This document shows positions 47,184-58,704 of a stretch of 64,000 nucleotides of DNA, in pieces. Every line of letters starts with the position of its first letter. The first letter of the stretch is position 1. Location of the stretch: the NCBI GenBank assembly GCA_964058845.1, contig CAXKVR010000189.1, positions 62,001 to 126,000 on the forward strand, read 5' to 3'. The translations under genes were made by a program, and so were the position numbers. Origin of the DNA: Carex sylvatica (lineage: Eukaryota > Streptophyta > Magnoliopsida > Poales > Cyperaceae). The notes beneath the pieces are model-generated. The model was given only the letters and a program-made list of their open reading frames with translations, was not told the DNA's origin and searched no databases.

Positions 47184-47813
47184 GGGAAAAATGACACGGA
47201 AGAGCCGGTTCTATCACGGAACAATATAATTACAGCACAAAACGGCATAGTACGCATGTTACTTACGTGTCGTGACCATTCGCATGCTGTGATTATCTTT
47301 TGAAACTTTGACACGACACTGCACGTCACGTGAAAGATCTAGTCACGACACTACACTTAGTCACACGAGTCACGTGTAATTAGGACCATTAGATATTGAT
47401 TAATCACAACAAGAAGGTAGGCACTTTTCGCGAGGATAAAAAGTGACTTTTAGCGACGGAATACCATCATAAATGTGCTTTTCTATTAGTGACGGTACTT
47501 TTAGCGACGGAGTACCGTCATAAATGTACTTTTTATCCTCGCGAAAAGTACCTACCTTCTTGTAGTGAATGGTGAATCTTGAATAAACTTGCTCAAATTA
47601 TGATTAAATGGTCACGCGAGACACGTTTGGTTATGGCACGGCGTGACTCACAAGTCACATGGGGTGACCATTTGCATGACGTGACCACCTCTTGATATTT
47701 TAGTCACGGGACGACACGTAAAACATTAATTTGATCACAACACGGCACGATACGATACCAAAATCACAACATATTAATCATGACACAGCACGACACAACA
47801 CGTTTTTTTCACT
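47184..47813. repeat. CACGACAC-rich dispersed repeat interrupted by a CACTA MITE
   Basis: The two outer parts contain many ACGTGTCGTGACC, AGTCACGACACT and CACGGCACGATACGA words, in roughly inverted arrangement, with AAAAATGACACGG at the left and CACGTTTTTTTCACTCT at the right. A half copy lies at 2497-2695. The ends are not sharply defined. Non-coding. Confidence 0.5.
47405..47567. mobile_element. 163-bp CACTA-type MITE
   Basis: The right end, read inward, starts CACTACAAGAAGGTAGG, the standard CACTA terminus; the left end is CACAACAAGAAGGTAGG. The inverted repeats continue through CACTTTTCGCGAGGATAAAAAG. The 3-base duplication AAT flanks it (47402-47404 and 47568-47570), as expected for CACTA elements. 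TTAGCGACGGA words repeat inside. Confidence 0.88.
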
Positions 47814-48384
47814 CTACTACTACAATATAAAGCAATTTATTTCGTATGGGTATAGTATTATTGACGTCTTGTGGTTTCACACTCTTTTGAATTCCTTTAG
47901 TTGTTATTTTTATTTGATTATTTTCCTAAGAACTTACTTTTGAACTTAAATTACATACCATCAATCTAATTTTCTCTAAAACATGCATTTTCAACTTAAA
48001 TTAAACCTGAAAGGAATACAGGAGGAAAGGTTAAACGTCTCGTTTCCTTCATTCCTAAGTGTACATTAATTAGTATTTCTATTCATAATAATTGCCAAAC
48101 TTTATTATGTTGTCAAGTAGGTTATCTCTCCCCTTATTTCTGTTATTAAAACATTAAAATAGAAAAATAAAATTAGAAAAATTTATTAACTGAAGAAATA
48201 GGATTTTACTGATAATAAGTTACTCATAACAACATGAAAAATAAATGGTGGAACAAGTGAACACCAAACGGGATAAATCAACAATCAATAAGAAACCTCC
48301 AACAAAAAAAGCTCATAATAAACAGAAAGCCCATAAATAAGCCCAAAACAACCAAAGCAAGCACTGCCTCTCTCCTAGCCTGTC

Positions 48385-49321
48385 TCAGCCCATGAAAGCA
48401 AGCCCAAGTGTAGCCAGTACGCCAACCAACAAGCCCTTGATAGGCCCACTCTCCATGGCCCCATTTGTATTGGTGGTGGATTTGGAGGTTGTGGTTGCCT
48501 TTGGCGGGGCTGCCTCAGTTGCCGGGCTTCCGGACGGAGTCGATGTCTTAGGTGTGGTGGATGGGGTATCATCAGATGGTGTAGCGGGTGTGGTTGCAGG
48601 TGTGCTTGGCGTGGTGGAAGAAGCAGCAGAGACGGGGACGGCTAGCTTCATGCCGGCGGCGCAATGGCCGGTTGACCCGCAGATGAAGTAACGGGTACCG
48701 GCCTTGGAGAGGGTGATCTTTGTGTTCTGATCACTGTATGACTGGATTGTGTTGGAGGAAGAGCAGGAGCTGTAGTCCGATTCGCCGACCTCATCAACGT
48801 TGTGGAAGCTGCCATACTGGAATGCTGGTTGGAACAAATGTACAAAATTTCATAAGCCAGCTAGTAAATAAAATAATTTCATTACGGAAATGTACATTTT
48901 TTGCAGTTGTTTTGTTGGAATCAAACACACTAATCAATGATTATGTTGTCCAAAACAAAAAACATTGTCATTGTTGTACTGGTAATGCTGGTCCTAGTTG
49001 AACATATATAATTTTTGTATGAGAAGTCATAGATTCGAAGTTCGAATGATGCATGGTCCTTTATAAATATTTCAAGGTGATAATTAAGTTTGTTCTCTTA
49101 AAAAATTAATTGAATGACTGTATGAAATTAAAATTGAAAAACAGAACGGAAGAAGACATACTGAGTGTATCGCCTACAACAAAGGTCTTATCCTTAGCCC
49201 ACGTGGTATAATCCACACCGCTCGTCCATCCTTGCGAGTCGCCGACAATATAATCCTTGCCGTACACCGGAGCGGCAACTAAAGCAGTAGCAATAACCAA
49301 AAGTGCAACAACAGAAGCCAT
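48385..49321 (-). CDS. Phytocyanin, uclacyanin type, GPI-anchored (copy 2)
   Basis: Two exons on minus, 49162-49321 and 48385-48824, joined in phase 1, give 199 residues. A signal peptide ending near APVYG is followed by KDYIVGDSQGWTSGVDYTTW. Copper ligands H61 (SFHN), C102 (YFIC), H107 (GHC) and axial M112 (AAGM) are present, with the disulfide pair C74-C108. After the domain comes a Thr/Ser/Pro-rich, AGP-like stretch of about 65 residues and a C-terminal hydrophobic tail (IKGLLVGVLATLGLAF) for a GPI anchor. The intron position and strand match the gene at 45277-46120, so the two are tandem paralogues about 2.3 kb apart. The sequences have diverged well beyond a recent duplication. Confidence 0.92.
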
Positions 49322-49424
49322 TATACTTCCCCCTTAAATAATTCCTAATTATCTCTTGCTATAAACAGTACTAAAAAAACAGGTGTCACTTCTCTTGAGG
49401 ATAACACCTCACAGATGAAATGTG

Positions 49425-49432
49425 TTATATAG
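49425..49432 (-). promoter_or_regulatory. Probable TATA box of phytocyanin copy 2
   Basis: On minus, CTATATAA lies about 104 bases before the start codon at 49321. An AGGTGT...ACACCT inverted pair (about 49381-49408) lies between it and the ATG, in the leader region. Confidence 0.5.
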
Positions 49433-49439
49433 GTAGAGA

Positions 49440-50525
49440 TTTAATTGGAAAGGACAGGGTAGAGAGAGAGTAGGGTCGATTGTTAACTAACCTCATGATT
49501 TGTCATGGATGCATCAGTTGTTGTTGGTGGTTTCTTATTGGTCAAGCCATACTTGCTCTCACTTAATTTGGTGCACCTAATATATACTTTCTTTGAAAAT
49601 AAGAGTGCAACTTTACAGTTAATTTGCTTCCTTTTTGTGCCACCAACTGGATGTATATATATTTTGCCATGTCAACGCGACATACAGCCTACCTTAGTTT
49701 GTACTCCTCGTGTCCCTGTCAAATTATGCATTGTCAATTTCTCTGATTGTAAGGATTTCAAGAAGAGCCATTAATTTGAGGAGATGTCAGAAAGAAACAT
49801 TGACAAAGCAACATGATCAACAAATTAACTCTCTGCAAATTTCATTGCACTATATATTGTATGAATTTATTGTGGAGTCTTTTTTTTTTTCAAAAATCTT
49901 GAGGTTTCGAATTTGTGAGGAGAATCGAACAATCAACTTTTTGGTAACCAATAATTTTAGAACTTTTTTTCTAGCCAACTGTGTTACTTCTCATTTCTCT
50001 TATTATGGTGTTTGAATCACAAAAAATCATCAGCAGTACTGGAGGTCATGGCAAATTATTTTTTATTTCTTGATATTTATAGGTGATACGTACAGCTAAT
50101 TAGGGAGGAATCGGGAGCCATATGATTTGCATCAAGATTTGAGTGGATCAATTGCGCACGAATCCTAATGTGAAATTGGATTACTCTGATCAGACATCAA
50201 ATCAAATTTAATCCAATCTACAATTAGAAGAGGTGTTCCAGATAGGATCAATGCTTCTTTATGTCAAAAAAATAAAAGGGAGCAGTGCTTGAACTATCTA
50301 TATTTGGACTTTCTATATATTTTTCTAAGCAGAAGGCTTGAACTATCTATATTTGCCAACGCAGTAGAAATATGTAATGTTTCTATAATATATATTATAG
50401 CCCAAAAATAATATTATTTTAGAACCCGCACTAAAGTTCGCCAAATCTTTTACAGTGGAATAAAACAGATGCCAGCTTACTGGCAAAAAATAAATAAAAG
50501 CAGCAGCAGATATGCCAGCAGCAGG

Positions 50526-50559
<34 letters not shown>

Positions 50560-51903
50560 GAAATTAAGGGTCTGTTCGGCCTTCAATTGAGAATGAGCAT
50601 GGGCATAGAAATTGAACTGAAAAATATTATTCACGTAGAAAAAGAAAATTTGAGTTGAACTGAAAAGTACTGTTTAGCCTGTTTCTCAATAAGACCGAAC
50701 CATTGATTTCTATCTCAAACGTAAATTAATTTATACATTAAATTCACAGATGTGACCAAATCAAGTTCATCTGGATTTATGTGGCTAAGTACACAATAAT
50801 TTTCATAAACTACTAGGACGTAATCATTGATTTGGTTAAAGTAAATATCCCAGTAAGACTGAATCATTAGTTCGGTCACAACTATATCGAAAAATAAATT
50901 CATCTTGTTTTTGATAATTTAATATTTTTAATTTCTAAAAAAAAATTGAAATTAGAGCGGCAATGATTCTAACAATCATTTGTGCATCTAGCTACTCCAT
51001 TTGTAAATAGAAGTGTAGACTCTTTGAGCAGCATTGTCTTTAATTTGTGGTTGGGATAATCATCTAGTCATTTTAATAGGTTGTTAATAAAAGATAAGAT
51101 AAGATAACCTTAACCTGCTTTAAGGATTTTCTGTATAGAGACATTGTACTGTGGCCGTGTGACCCTCCGTGTAGCACCAAAATACAAGCTGTGAGCAAAA
51201 ATTAAGTTATCAAAAAATTTGTAGAGAGCAATGACCAACAAGTACTTCTTTGATTTCGGATGTTATGTAGAGTTATTGTTTTCTTTTGTTTCTTTATTTT
51301 CAGTAGTTAAATTCAAGAACAGAGCAAAAAAACAATTATAGAGTGAAATAGAACGTATCTTATTTAAGGTATAATTTTATATTTGTCAATTTAATAAGAG
51401 AAAATACTGGCTCGCATTCTACTTTTTCTCTTTTCATTTTTTTTTTCATTTTATATGTGGGTGATAGCCTGCAAATATTTTACTTTTAGAAATATAAAAA
51501 TTAAGTTTTTAAAAATCAGATGAATATTTTTTTTTCCATCTCAAAGAAAGAACTAAATCATTGGTTCGGTCTTTTTGGGGTGTTATATTTTTTATGGAAG
51601 AATAAATGTGAAGGTCTAGTCTCCATATTTTATTAACTATGACACTAGTGATGTCCAATTTCACGGATTCTTTAGTATTATAATTTCCGTAAATCGTTGA
51701 GAGCTAGGTTATAGAAAATTCAGAAACTGTAGAGACTGGACTATTGGTTCAATCTCTATAAAGACTGTCAAAATCAAGCCCACTTAAATTTGCAAATAGT
51801 AAAAGAACCGAGTCAATAATTTGATTCCTTTAAACATAAACAAAATAATTCAGTTCTTTAATGTGCAAATTGTGAAAATCAAATATTCATTCCCTTTACC
51901 TCT
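49440..51903. other. Intergenic stretch with a (TA)n tract
   Basis: AT-rich DNA without a recognisable gene. A (TA)n microsatellite runs at about 50526-50555. Several GAACCG/ATTGGTTCGGTC words near 50690-51860 suggest old dispersed repeats, but I could not pair any ends. Confidence 0.5.
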
Positions 51904-51912
51904 GCCCAAATA

Positions 51913-52116
51913 GGAATGAAATCGGCTGTGATCCGAATTGGACAGTATCATGAAATTCCTGTTTTTTCAAATCTAACCGTTCAACTTTTTCTATGCACGC
52001 ATCTCTAAGTAGCTAGTTTTTCTGTGCACGCATCTCAAAATAAATCAACAGTTGGATTTGAAAAAGCAGAGATTTCAGAGTACTGTTCATCCAATGATGG
52101 CAGCAGATTTGTTTCC
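51913..52116. mobile_element. 204-bp Mutator-type MITE, family B copy 2
   Basis: Flanked by a perfect 9-base duplication GCCCAAATA (51904-51912 and 52117-52125). The left end GGAATGAAATCGGCTG and the right end, inward, GGAAACAAATCTGCTGCC are imperfect inverted repeats. The interior shares CACGCATCTCAAAATAAAT and AACCGTTCAACTTTTTCT-like blocks with 20749-20958. Confidence 0.88.
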
Positions 52117-52546
52117 GCCCAAATATGCATCCAAAACGTAATTCATTCTTTTTGGATAATCTATTTTTATATTTCTAGAAGTAAATTTTTTTTTTGAAAG
52201 GCTGTGGGAACATTAATGTAAGATTTTAGATGTAGAGATTGGGTTCTTTTAGGTAGAGGGTGCACATTGTAGGTGATCTAACCTTGTAAATTAATATTCT
52301 ACAATCTCTACTCTACAGAGTTCTATCTGTTGCTTGAAAAATGAGGTATCACCTAATACTAATAGCAATCATCTCTCTTTCGGACAAAGAATGGCCATGT
52401 CATATAATTTGAAATGTACTACTTTTAATGAGATTTAGAGAAAAGAAATGAAGAATGAAAGTTTTATTATTATTTACATGTGATGTATATGGATATTTAT
52501 AATCCAAATTTTGTTCTAGCTGTTGGTTTTATTCCTAACCCACATC

Positions 52547-52778
52547 TAAGTGGTAATTTTGTAAATTTATGTCTTTAATTTTCTTTTTATCTTTTGTAAC
52601 ATTAAATTAGCGTTAATGATAATACCAACGCATTCGGTGTGTCATATAATTTTGAAAAACATGGTACTATACATTATTTCCGATGTATTCTACTGCTTAT
52701 ATATGAATCGTTTCAGTAGTATTTTACTGGTAATTTGTTCTGACATTTAACGATAATTTATACTTCTTGAGACCCCCC

Positions 52779-52809
<31 letters not shown>

Positions 52810-52920
52810 AGAAAAAGAAAAAAACGTGGGTATTGCAATTAACACTAATTTAATGTTACAAAAGATAAAAAAAAAAAAAAAAATTAAAGGCATAAATTTA
52901 CAAAATTGTACCACTAATTA
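52547..52920. mobile_element. Inverted-repeat element with a C27 tract in its loop
   Basis: The left arm (52547-52634, GGTAATTTTGTAAATTTATG, then TTTTGTAACATTAAATTAG) and right arm (52833-52915) are reverse complements. The centre holds the homopolymer C27 followed by A11. No coding capacity. TSD not resolved. Confidence 0.65.
52773..52799 (+). repeat. C27 homopolymer
   Basis: Twenty-seven consecutive C residues, followed directly by eleven A residues. Such a tract can form i-motif or G-quadruplex structures and its length may be unreliable in any assembly. Confidence 0.95.
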
Positions 52921-53177
52921 GTTTTAGTACAAATTGTAAAATCAAAGAAAATATCCATCAAACTGCAAATGCATATATCACAAGTATTCCTCAAAACGGA
53001 AAGTAGTTAATCAGGGCATTTAAGAAAGTTTTTTTTTTTTTTTCCAAAAGATTTACGAACCTTTTTAATCTGCCATGGTCCATGATGGAAGGCATGTAGC
53101 TTTCCAAAAAAATTTGATGAATTTTAATTAATAGCGTGTCATACCGCTGTACCGCATACTTGCACGTCATATTTTGG

Positions 53178-53570
53178 GGAAATAAATCTTTCTGATGTTA
53201 TTTCCAAGGGATAATAGGAGGCAATAAATCTGCTGCGATTTTTAGAATCACAGGGAACATGTTTTTTTTTTTTTTCAAATTCAACCGTTAATTTTTTGAA
53301 ATACACAAATCTCAAAAGCAATTGATTTTTATGCACGAATCTCGAAACAAGTAAACAGTTAGATTTGAAAAAGCAGGCTCCCTGCAATTCTTTAGAATCG
53401 CAGCAGATTTATTTCTATAATAGGATACTTTTATTCTGATCTCAGCTGTTGTCGAGATTCACATATCAAAAACTTTTTTTCTTAAGATTCGCGCATGAAA
53501 AATTTCAAACAGTTGGAATAGAAATAACAGAATCGTGTTATCTCTTTAGAATAATAGCAGATTTATTTTC
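53178..53570. mobile_element. Family-B Mutator-type MITE, older copy split by a younger copy
   Basis: Flanked by a perfect 9-base duplication ATATTTTGG (53169-53177 and 53571-53579). The ends are GGAAATAAATCT and, inward from the right, GAAAATAAATCTGCTAT. Removing the inner insertion and one copy of its duplication leaves about 187 bases, the family size. Its internal words (AGATTCGCGCATGAAAAA) are more diverged than in the other copies. Confidence 0.85.
53220..53416. mobile_element. 197-bp Mutator-type MITE, family B, nested
   Basis: Flanked by a perfect 9-base duplication ATAATAGGA (53211-53219 and 53417-53425). The ends are GGCAATAAATCTGCTGCG and, inward from the right, AGAAATAAATCTGCTGCG. 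It sits inside the older family member 53178-53570, so the two insertions can be ordered. 53580-54510 has a CT-rich tract near 53645-53730 but no gene that I can support. Confidence 0.9.
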
Positions 53571-54510
53571 ATATTTTGGAGCTCGACTGCATGGGATCTA
53601 AAACCTAAGCAGAGGTGTCTTAGTCGGAACGAGATCCAGTGCTCTTCAAATCCCTCCTCTTCTCTTGTTAATCTCTCTCCTCCTCCTCTCTCTCAAGTAA
53701 TTCTCTTTCTCTCTCTCCTCTTTTTTTAAGAGAGATAGGGAGAACAAAAGAGCAGCGAGCTGCTTAGAAAACAACGGATACACATCCGTCTTAGTCACTC
53801 GTGTGAATTAAAAATTAATACTTTTGTTTTTTTATATTTTATAATTTTCATAATACTTATATTTTTTAGTCCTTTTATGAAATAAAATTACATTAAATTA
53901 ATTTATTCATTCATTATGTCCAATTTTAATTTCTAGTTCCGAACCTGCTCGGCCGTCTGATATTTTTTTTGTCACTAATGTATATATCGGATAGGTTTTG
54001 CTATCATTTGATGATCCGACTAGTTGAAATCCAACGGTCCTCTATGCCTTGTGTTCATCTTTCTATTTGTGTCTTGGTTGATAGAGGTAGAGAATGTAGA
54101 ATTCACATTCTCTCCAATACATGATAAGAGAATTTTTTACAATTAATAGATCTGCACCGTTCTTTTTAACTTGACACAAATCTCAAAGCTCAAAAATACT
54201 GCCCCTATGCTAGTCCGAATCTCAAACCGTAAATGAGGATAATCCTCTCCAATACCTGGAAGGATATGGCAAAAATAACCAAAATAATTATAAGGCGGAT
54301 TTGTGAGGAAGGTGATAAGACAATAACAAACAAAAAATAGATACAAAATAAAATATAAAAAAAAAGAGACAAAAACAACAAACTTTAAAACTTCATAAAA
54401 TTTCAATACAAATACATATAACAAACCAACAGCTGATAAAATCTTCTTTCTTCCAATTTATTTTGGATTTTAACTATAATAATATAAAAAAATCAGCATA
54501 CTCAAGAAAT

Positions 54511-54850
54511 TAGGGGTAAAAACGAATTGAATACAGAGCAGATAGTGATAAAATAATATCCGTATATTTATTTTTTCAGATATAAATACGGATTAGATAT
54601 TAGACTAATACAGATTCAAATTTGATCGAATACTTATTAAAAATATCAAAATTAATAATATTTATCAAATTATAAATAGTGAATAACATTGCTTTTTTCA
54701 TGATATATATTAAACTATAATATATATATCTACTATTCGAATTTAGATAACTAAAACTTAAAATCATATATGTATATATTTCAGATATCATATATATGTA
54801 TCTAATTTTCGAATATAGATCGGATATTATCCGCTATGTTTTCACCCCTA
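54511..54850. mobile_element. 340-bp hAT-like MITE (TAGGGGTA ends) beside the BAHD gene stop
   Basis: The ends TAGGGGTAAAAACG and, inward from the right, TAGGGGTGAAAACA are inverted repeats. Flanks CAAGAAAT (54503-54510) and CAAGTAAT (54851-54858) match at 7 of 8 positions. It belongs with 19704-20415. Its right edge is 16 bases from the stop codon of the minus-strand gene at 54867, so it occupies the 3' UTR or replaces it. Confidence 0.8.
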
Positions 54851-54866
54851 CAAGTAATACAACTGC

Positions 54867-57783
54867 CTAGAACTTGGGAATTGCTGCGCCTATGAACATC
54901 TCCATACCAGTGTTGTCCTGATTGATTGATTGCATCACTGTAACTAATGCTTCATCAACTTCTGATGAAACAAAACGGTATGACACAAGAACTGGTTTGT
55001 TTCCTTTCATCAAAGTAAAATTTTCCAGGCCAAGCTCTTCCCACCGTGCCAATTTTACTGCACCGTTTGCATCCCCGTTGCTCTCTTCCATCTTACGAGA
55101 GCCAATGTCGCACGATTCTATCTCCAAACCGTCGGATTTGTTTACAAGAAGTGTGAATTTTGACACACCCTTCACTCGGGGGTTTTTTAACGCTTCCTCA
55201 ATGCACGCAGAAGCAAGTTTTTTGTAATTGTTTATGCTATTATTTTTCATTCTTGGTGCTTTGAACAAGACAGTGGTTGTAGCCTCAGTAGAAGAGAATG
55301 AATCAATAGGGGTGGACCTGAGGTGTTTCGGATGGGACGGGCTCTGGAAATAGTTGAGATGAAACATCGGGCTTTTCGAGAGGCGGCCGTCAGCTAACAT
55401 TTGCATGTGAATCTCGGTCCATGACTTGAGAAATCGAACGAGGAACAGAGGATCATTCAATAGTAAGCTTAATGAAAATCCAACAGCATATCCATTGCCC
55501 TCAAATTGTGTTACCTACAAAGCAAATTTTATATATGAGCTAATTGAACTAAATTTCTTAAACTTACAAACACTATGTTATGTATTATTATTGTTCTTAT
55601 TTTTTGAAAATTATTTGATATATATTGTCACTTATATTAACAATGACCTCTGAAGATTGATTTGCTAGGATATGGAATATGGAGAGATTTGAACACCGTT
55701 CTGATTTATGCCAGTGCCAGTATAATCCTGGCAAAATAAAAGAAAACACAACCAAGACTTGCCTAATCAAATATATAATATTTTTTCTCCTTTTGATAAA
55801 TGGATATAACAATTTATCTTTCATCTCAACCAGTACTGTATGTTGTAAAATGTTGAAAAACAGGTATAATTAATACTGAAACCGGGGTTAAAAGTTCAGA
55901 CAATCATAAATGGAGGTTAATCATATAAAATTTTCTTGGTGTGAATAGAGGTCAATTTTATACTAACCATAGAATTTTATAAAAAAAAAATGCTAGTAAT
56001 GTGTAGTGCAGCCTTATCAACAACAACAAAAAGGAAAAAAAAAAACCTAACATCTGTTACCAGTACGTACAGATAAGGATATGGTTATAAACAGAAAACA
56101 AAATTAAACAAAATTATCAACTGTATTCTGTCCGTCAAGTTGTTCACTTAAATTTTAGCAAACCATTTAATTAGCCAACAACCCCTGACCCCTCCATCAT
56201 TGAGATATCTCAAATTTTAAGTTGATCTGTAAAAAATTCTGAACCGTGCAAATACTTTATGCACAAATCTCAAAGCAACGATAATATATATTACCCGGTG
56301 CATTCCGAATAAGCACCAGAATAAATATGGTTCCGCTCTAGATAAACTGAAATCTTCAGTTTTCTCAGGGTTCGTTTGGATCGTCAAGAATAGCATCGGG
56401 TAGCACTGTTCTTGAGTAATTAGTGACTATCTTTCTTCACTATTTTTAGGTTTGGATCACTCTAAGAATAAATTGTATTCATAAAGTTAGCGTTGTTCTT
56501 ACGAGCTCATTCAAACAATGAAATAACCCTAACTCAAATTAGTGTTATTCTTGCTAATCTCTAAATTGCATTCAAACGCACCTCAGAGGATAGGGACCCT
56601 CCCTCGTCATTTTGATCTATAATTATTTACACTTGTCTAGGAAATTTTAAATTTTAAAATTTGCAAGCAATTTATTCTCTTTCTTCTAATTTAATGTATA
56701 ATCAACCGTTTTAATTTATCTCATCCTTTTTTTGGTTATCGGATCACAAGATGAGCATAAAATTTGTAATAGCGGTCTGATAAAATTGTTTTGCAAGTTT
56801 AAGCCCAACCGAGATCTTCAGTAGTTATCAGATAATGACATCACAGTCAGGTGCGGATCCACATAATTTCAGGGGAGCGGCCGTCTTCTTTGAATTTTGA
56901 GTTTTAGTTGTTCCGATCGATTTTACTTTTTTCTAAATTTTTTTTTGCCCCTCTCTATATATTTGATTTGTAATTCGAGTTAAATTTAATATTAAAGTTA
57001 AAATAAATTTTTTAAATTGTAATTGATAATTAGAATTATAAGTTAGAGCAACATAAATTATAAGTTGAGTATTAAAAAGTATAAGTCGAAGTATTATTTT
57101 TTTTATTGAATACTCAATTAGTTAACGAGTTTAAATCCGATTAGCTATTTAAATTTGATTTAATATTTTTTTTCCTCCGACAAAAATCTTGAATTCACTC
57201 CTACATCACGCTAAAGTCATCCAAAATATTTCCTCACTATACTGCTTCAATTTCCATGTACAAAACTCAAGATTTGCCAAGAGATTTATCAGATAAAACA
57301 ATTATGAAAATTATGAAAACAAACTAATACCTGAATGTAGCAAAGCGCACAGAAATCAGGATTCTTCATGTCAATATCCCTCCAATCTGCAAGCGCCGCT
57401 TCCTTGTCAGTCCGATCCTCCGCAGCGATGAACTCATCCAGTCGCATCTCTATCGACGCCTGAACCAACCGTAATCCGGCATCATTTATCTTTATCTCCC
57501 AGCATCCCTCTCCTTCCCTGTCCTTCCTGAGCCTCCCGGCTAGTTCAGGCCAATCGGCCAATGCCATGCTCATCGATTCCTTCACCCAGGCTGCTGCCGT
57601 CCATGCCGACTCCTCTTCGCTGCTTTTGTTGTAGTAGAACACCATGCGCAACCGGCTTTGTAGGAGCTTTTGTGTTAGAGTCGTATTCGTCAGGTTGATG
57701 TGGCGCGACTTGCCGGGGGATATGATCTTGCTTGGCATGATTGATTGAATGGCATCTATGTGGAGCTGCTTGGAGCTGGCCAT
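54867..57783 (-). CDS. BAHD acyltransferase-like protein, probable pseudoenzyme
   Basis: Two exons on minus, 57331-57783 and 54867-55514, join in phase 0 to 366 residues, against roughly 430-460 for active BAHD enzymes. The N-terminal half has typical features: a PSKIISPGK-type start, LQSRLRMVFYYN, MALADWPELAGRLR and, at the exon junction, CYIQ-VTQFEGNGYAVGFSLS. Aligned with the family, the catalytic HxxxD reads L168-L-L-N-D172, so His is lost and Asp kept. The C-terminal DFGWG is absent; NFTLM (316-320) stands at that place. Reading frames and splice sites are intact and the ATG has a good context (TTCCATGGCC). BAHD proteins transfer acyl groups from CoA thioesters, and some members (the CER2 type) act without catalysis. 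Whether this one is a partner protein or a gene under decay is open. Confidence 0.82.
56368..56582. mobile_element. 215-bp Tourist-like MITE in the BAHD intron
   Basis: The ends GGGTTCGTTTGGAT and, inward from the right, GGTGCGTTTGAAT are flanked by TCA (56365-56367 and 56583-56585). Words such as AAGAATAGCAT and GTGTTATTCTTGCTAA relate it to 61869-62065. It lies in the 1.8-kb intron of the BAHD-like gene. Confidence 0.7.
56853..57204. mobile_element. GCGGATCCA-type MITE in the BAHD intron
   Basis: It starts GTGCGGATCCACATAATTTC and ends TTGAATTCACTCCTAC, an imperfect inverted pair. The core (TAATTGATAATTAGAATTAT, TACTCAATTAGTTAACGAG) is the reverse complement of the core of 2038-2410. No TSD was fixed. 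Confidence 0.5.
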
Positions 57784-58704
57784 GGAATTATAACTCTAGT
57801 TGGAATTATGGAACAGTTGTTAGATTATGTTTTGTTGTTGCAAATTGAGGTGATATGAGAATAATTTATGTAACCTCTGTGAGCATAGTTTCCTTTATAT
57901 GGTATTTCGTAGATGAAACCTGGATTGCTTGAAATTGGCAAGACTCATTAAAGATTGATTGCTGAGCGGCAAAAAAAAATTGTAGTTGTGGCCCATACAA
58001 GGTCCGTGTTCTCTACAATAGTTCCTCTAGAATGTTTAGAAGGTTTCCGAAGTTTTAATTTTGTAAAGTGTGTTTCAAAATTTTAATTTCTATGATAATA
58101 AAAAAGGTTTAGTAATAAACATATACAGAATTAAGTGTGAATATAAATTTTTAGAGACATCTTAACCGTTAATATGATTATCTGAAAGTCAAATATTAAT
58201 ACGATTTACTTCTTATATGTTATTAATATTCTCTATAATGTAAAATAATTTCCAACCGAGTCAAAAGTATATTTATACTAATTTAAATTATGGAAAATTT
58301 TCTTTAAGATTCATATTAGATAAAACAAAGATGCAATTTTTATTTAAAATTGTTAAGATGCCTATACGGCTATACCAATCAACAAATTGTAATTCCCACA
58401 ATACACAAATATTCTAGAGGAGTTGGGCTGGAGATCTAGTTGGGGGTTGGCATTAGCGTTTGGAATATTGTAGCAATAAATGAGCAATCAATATCTTGTT
58501 GTTTTGGTTTGGTTTGGTGATCAGTTCCGCCCGGTTTCAACTCGAAATCATCTCTCTAACTCGGCAAAAGGGGCCCGACAAATTTAAATTTTTGAGCCGC
58601 GGTACCATAATAATATAACCAAACAAACCGTCAACCGGTACTCCGGTAGGGTCATAAATTCGTAATAAAATAACGCTGACATATTCATATTATAATAATA
58701 TATA

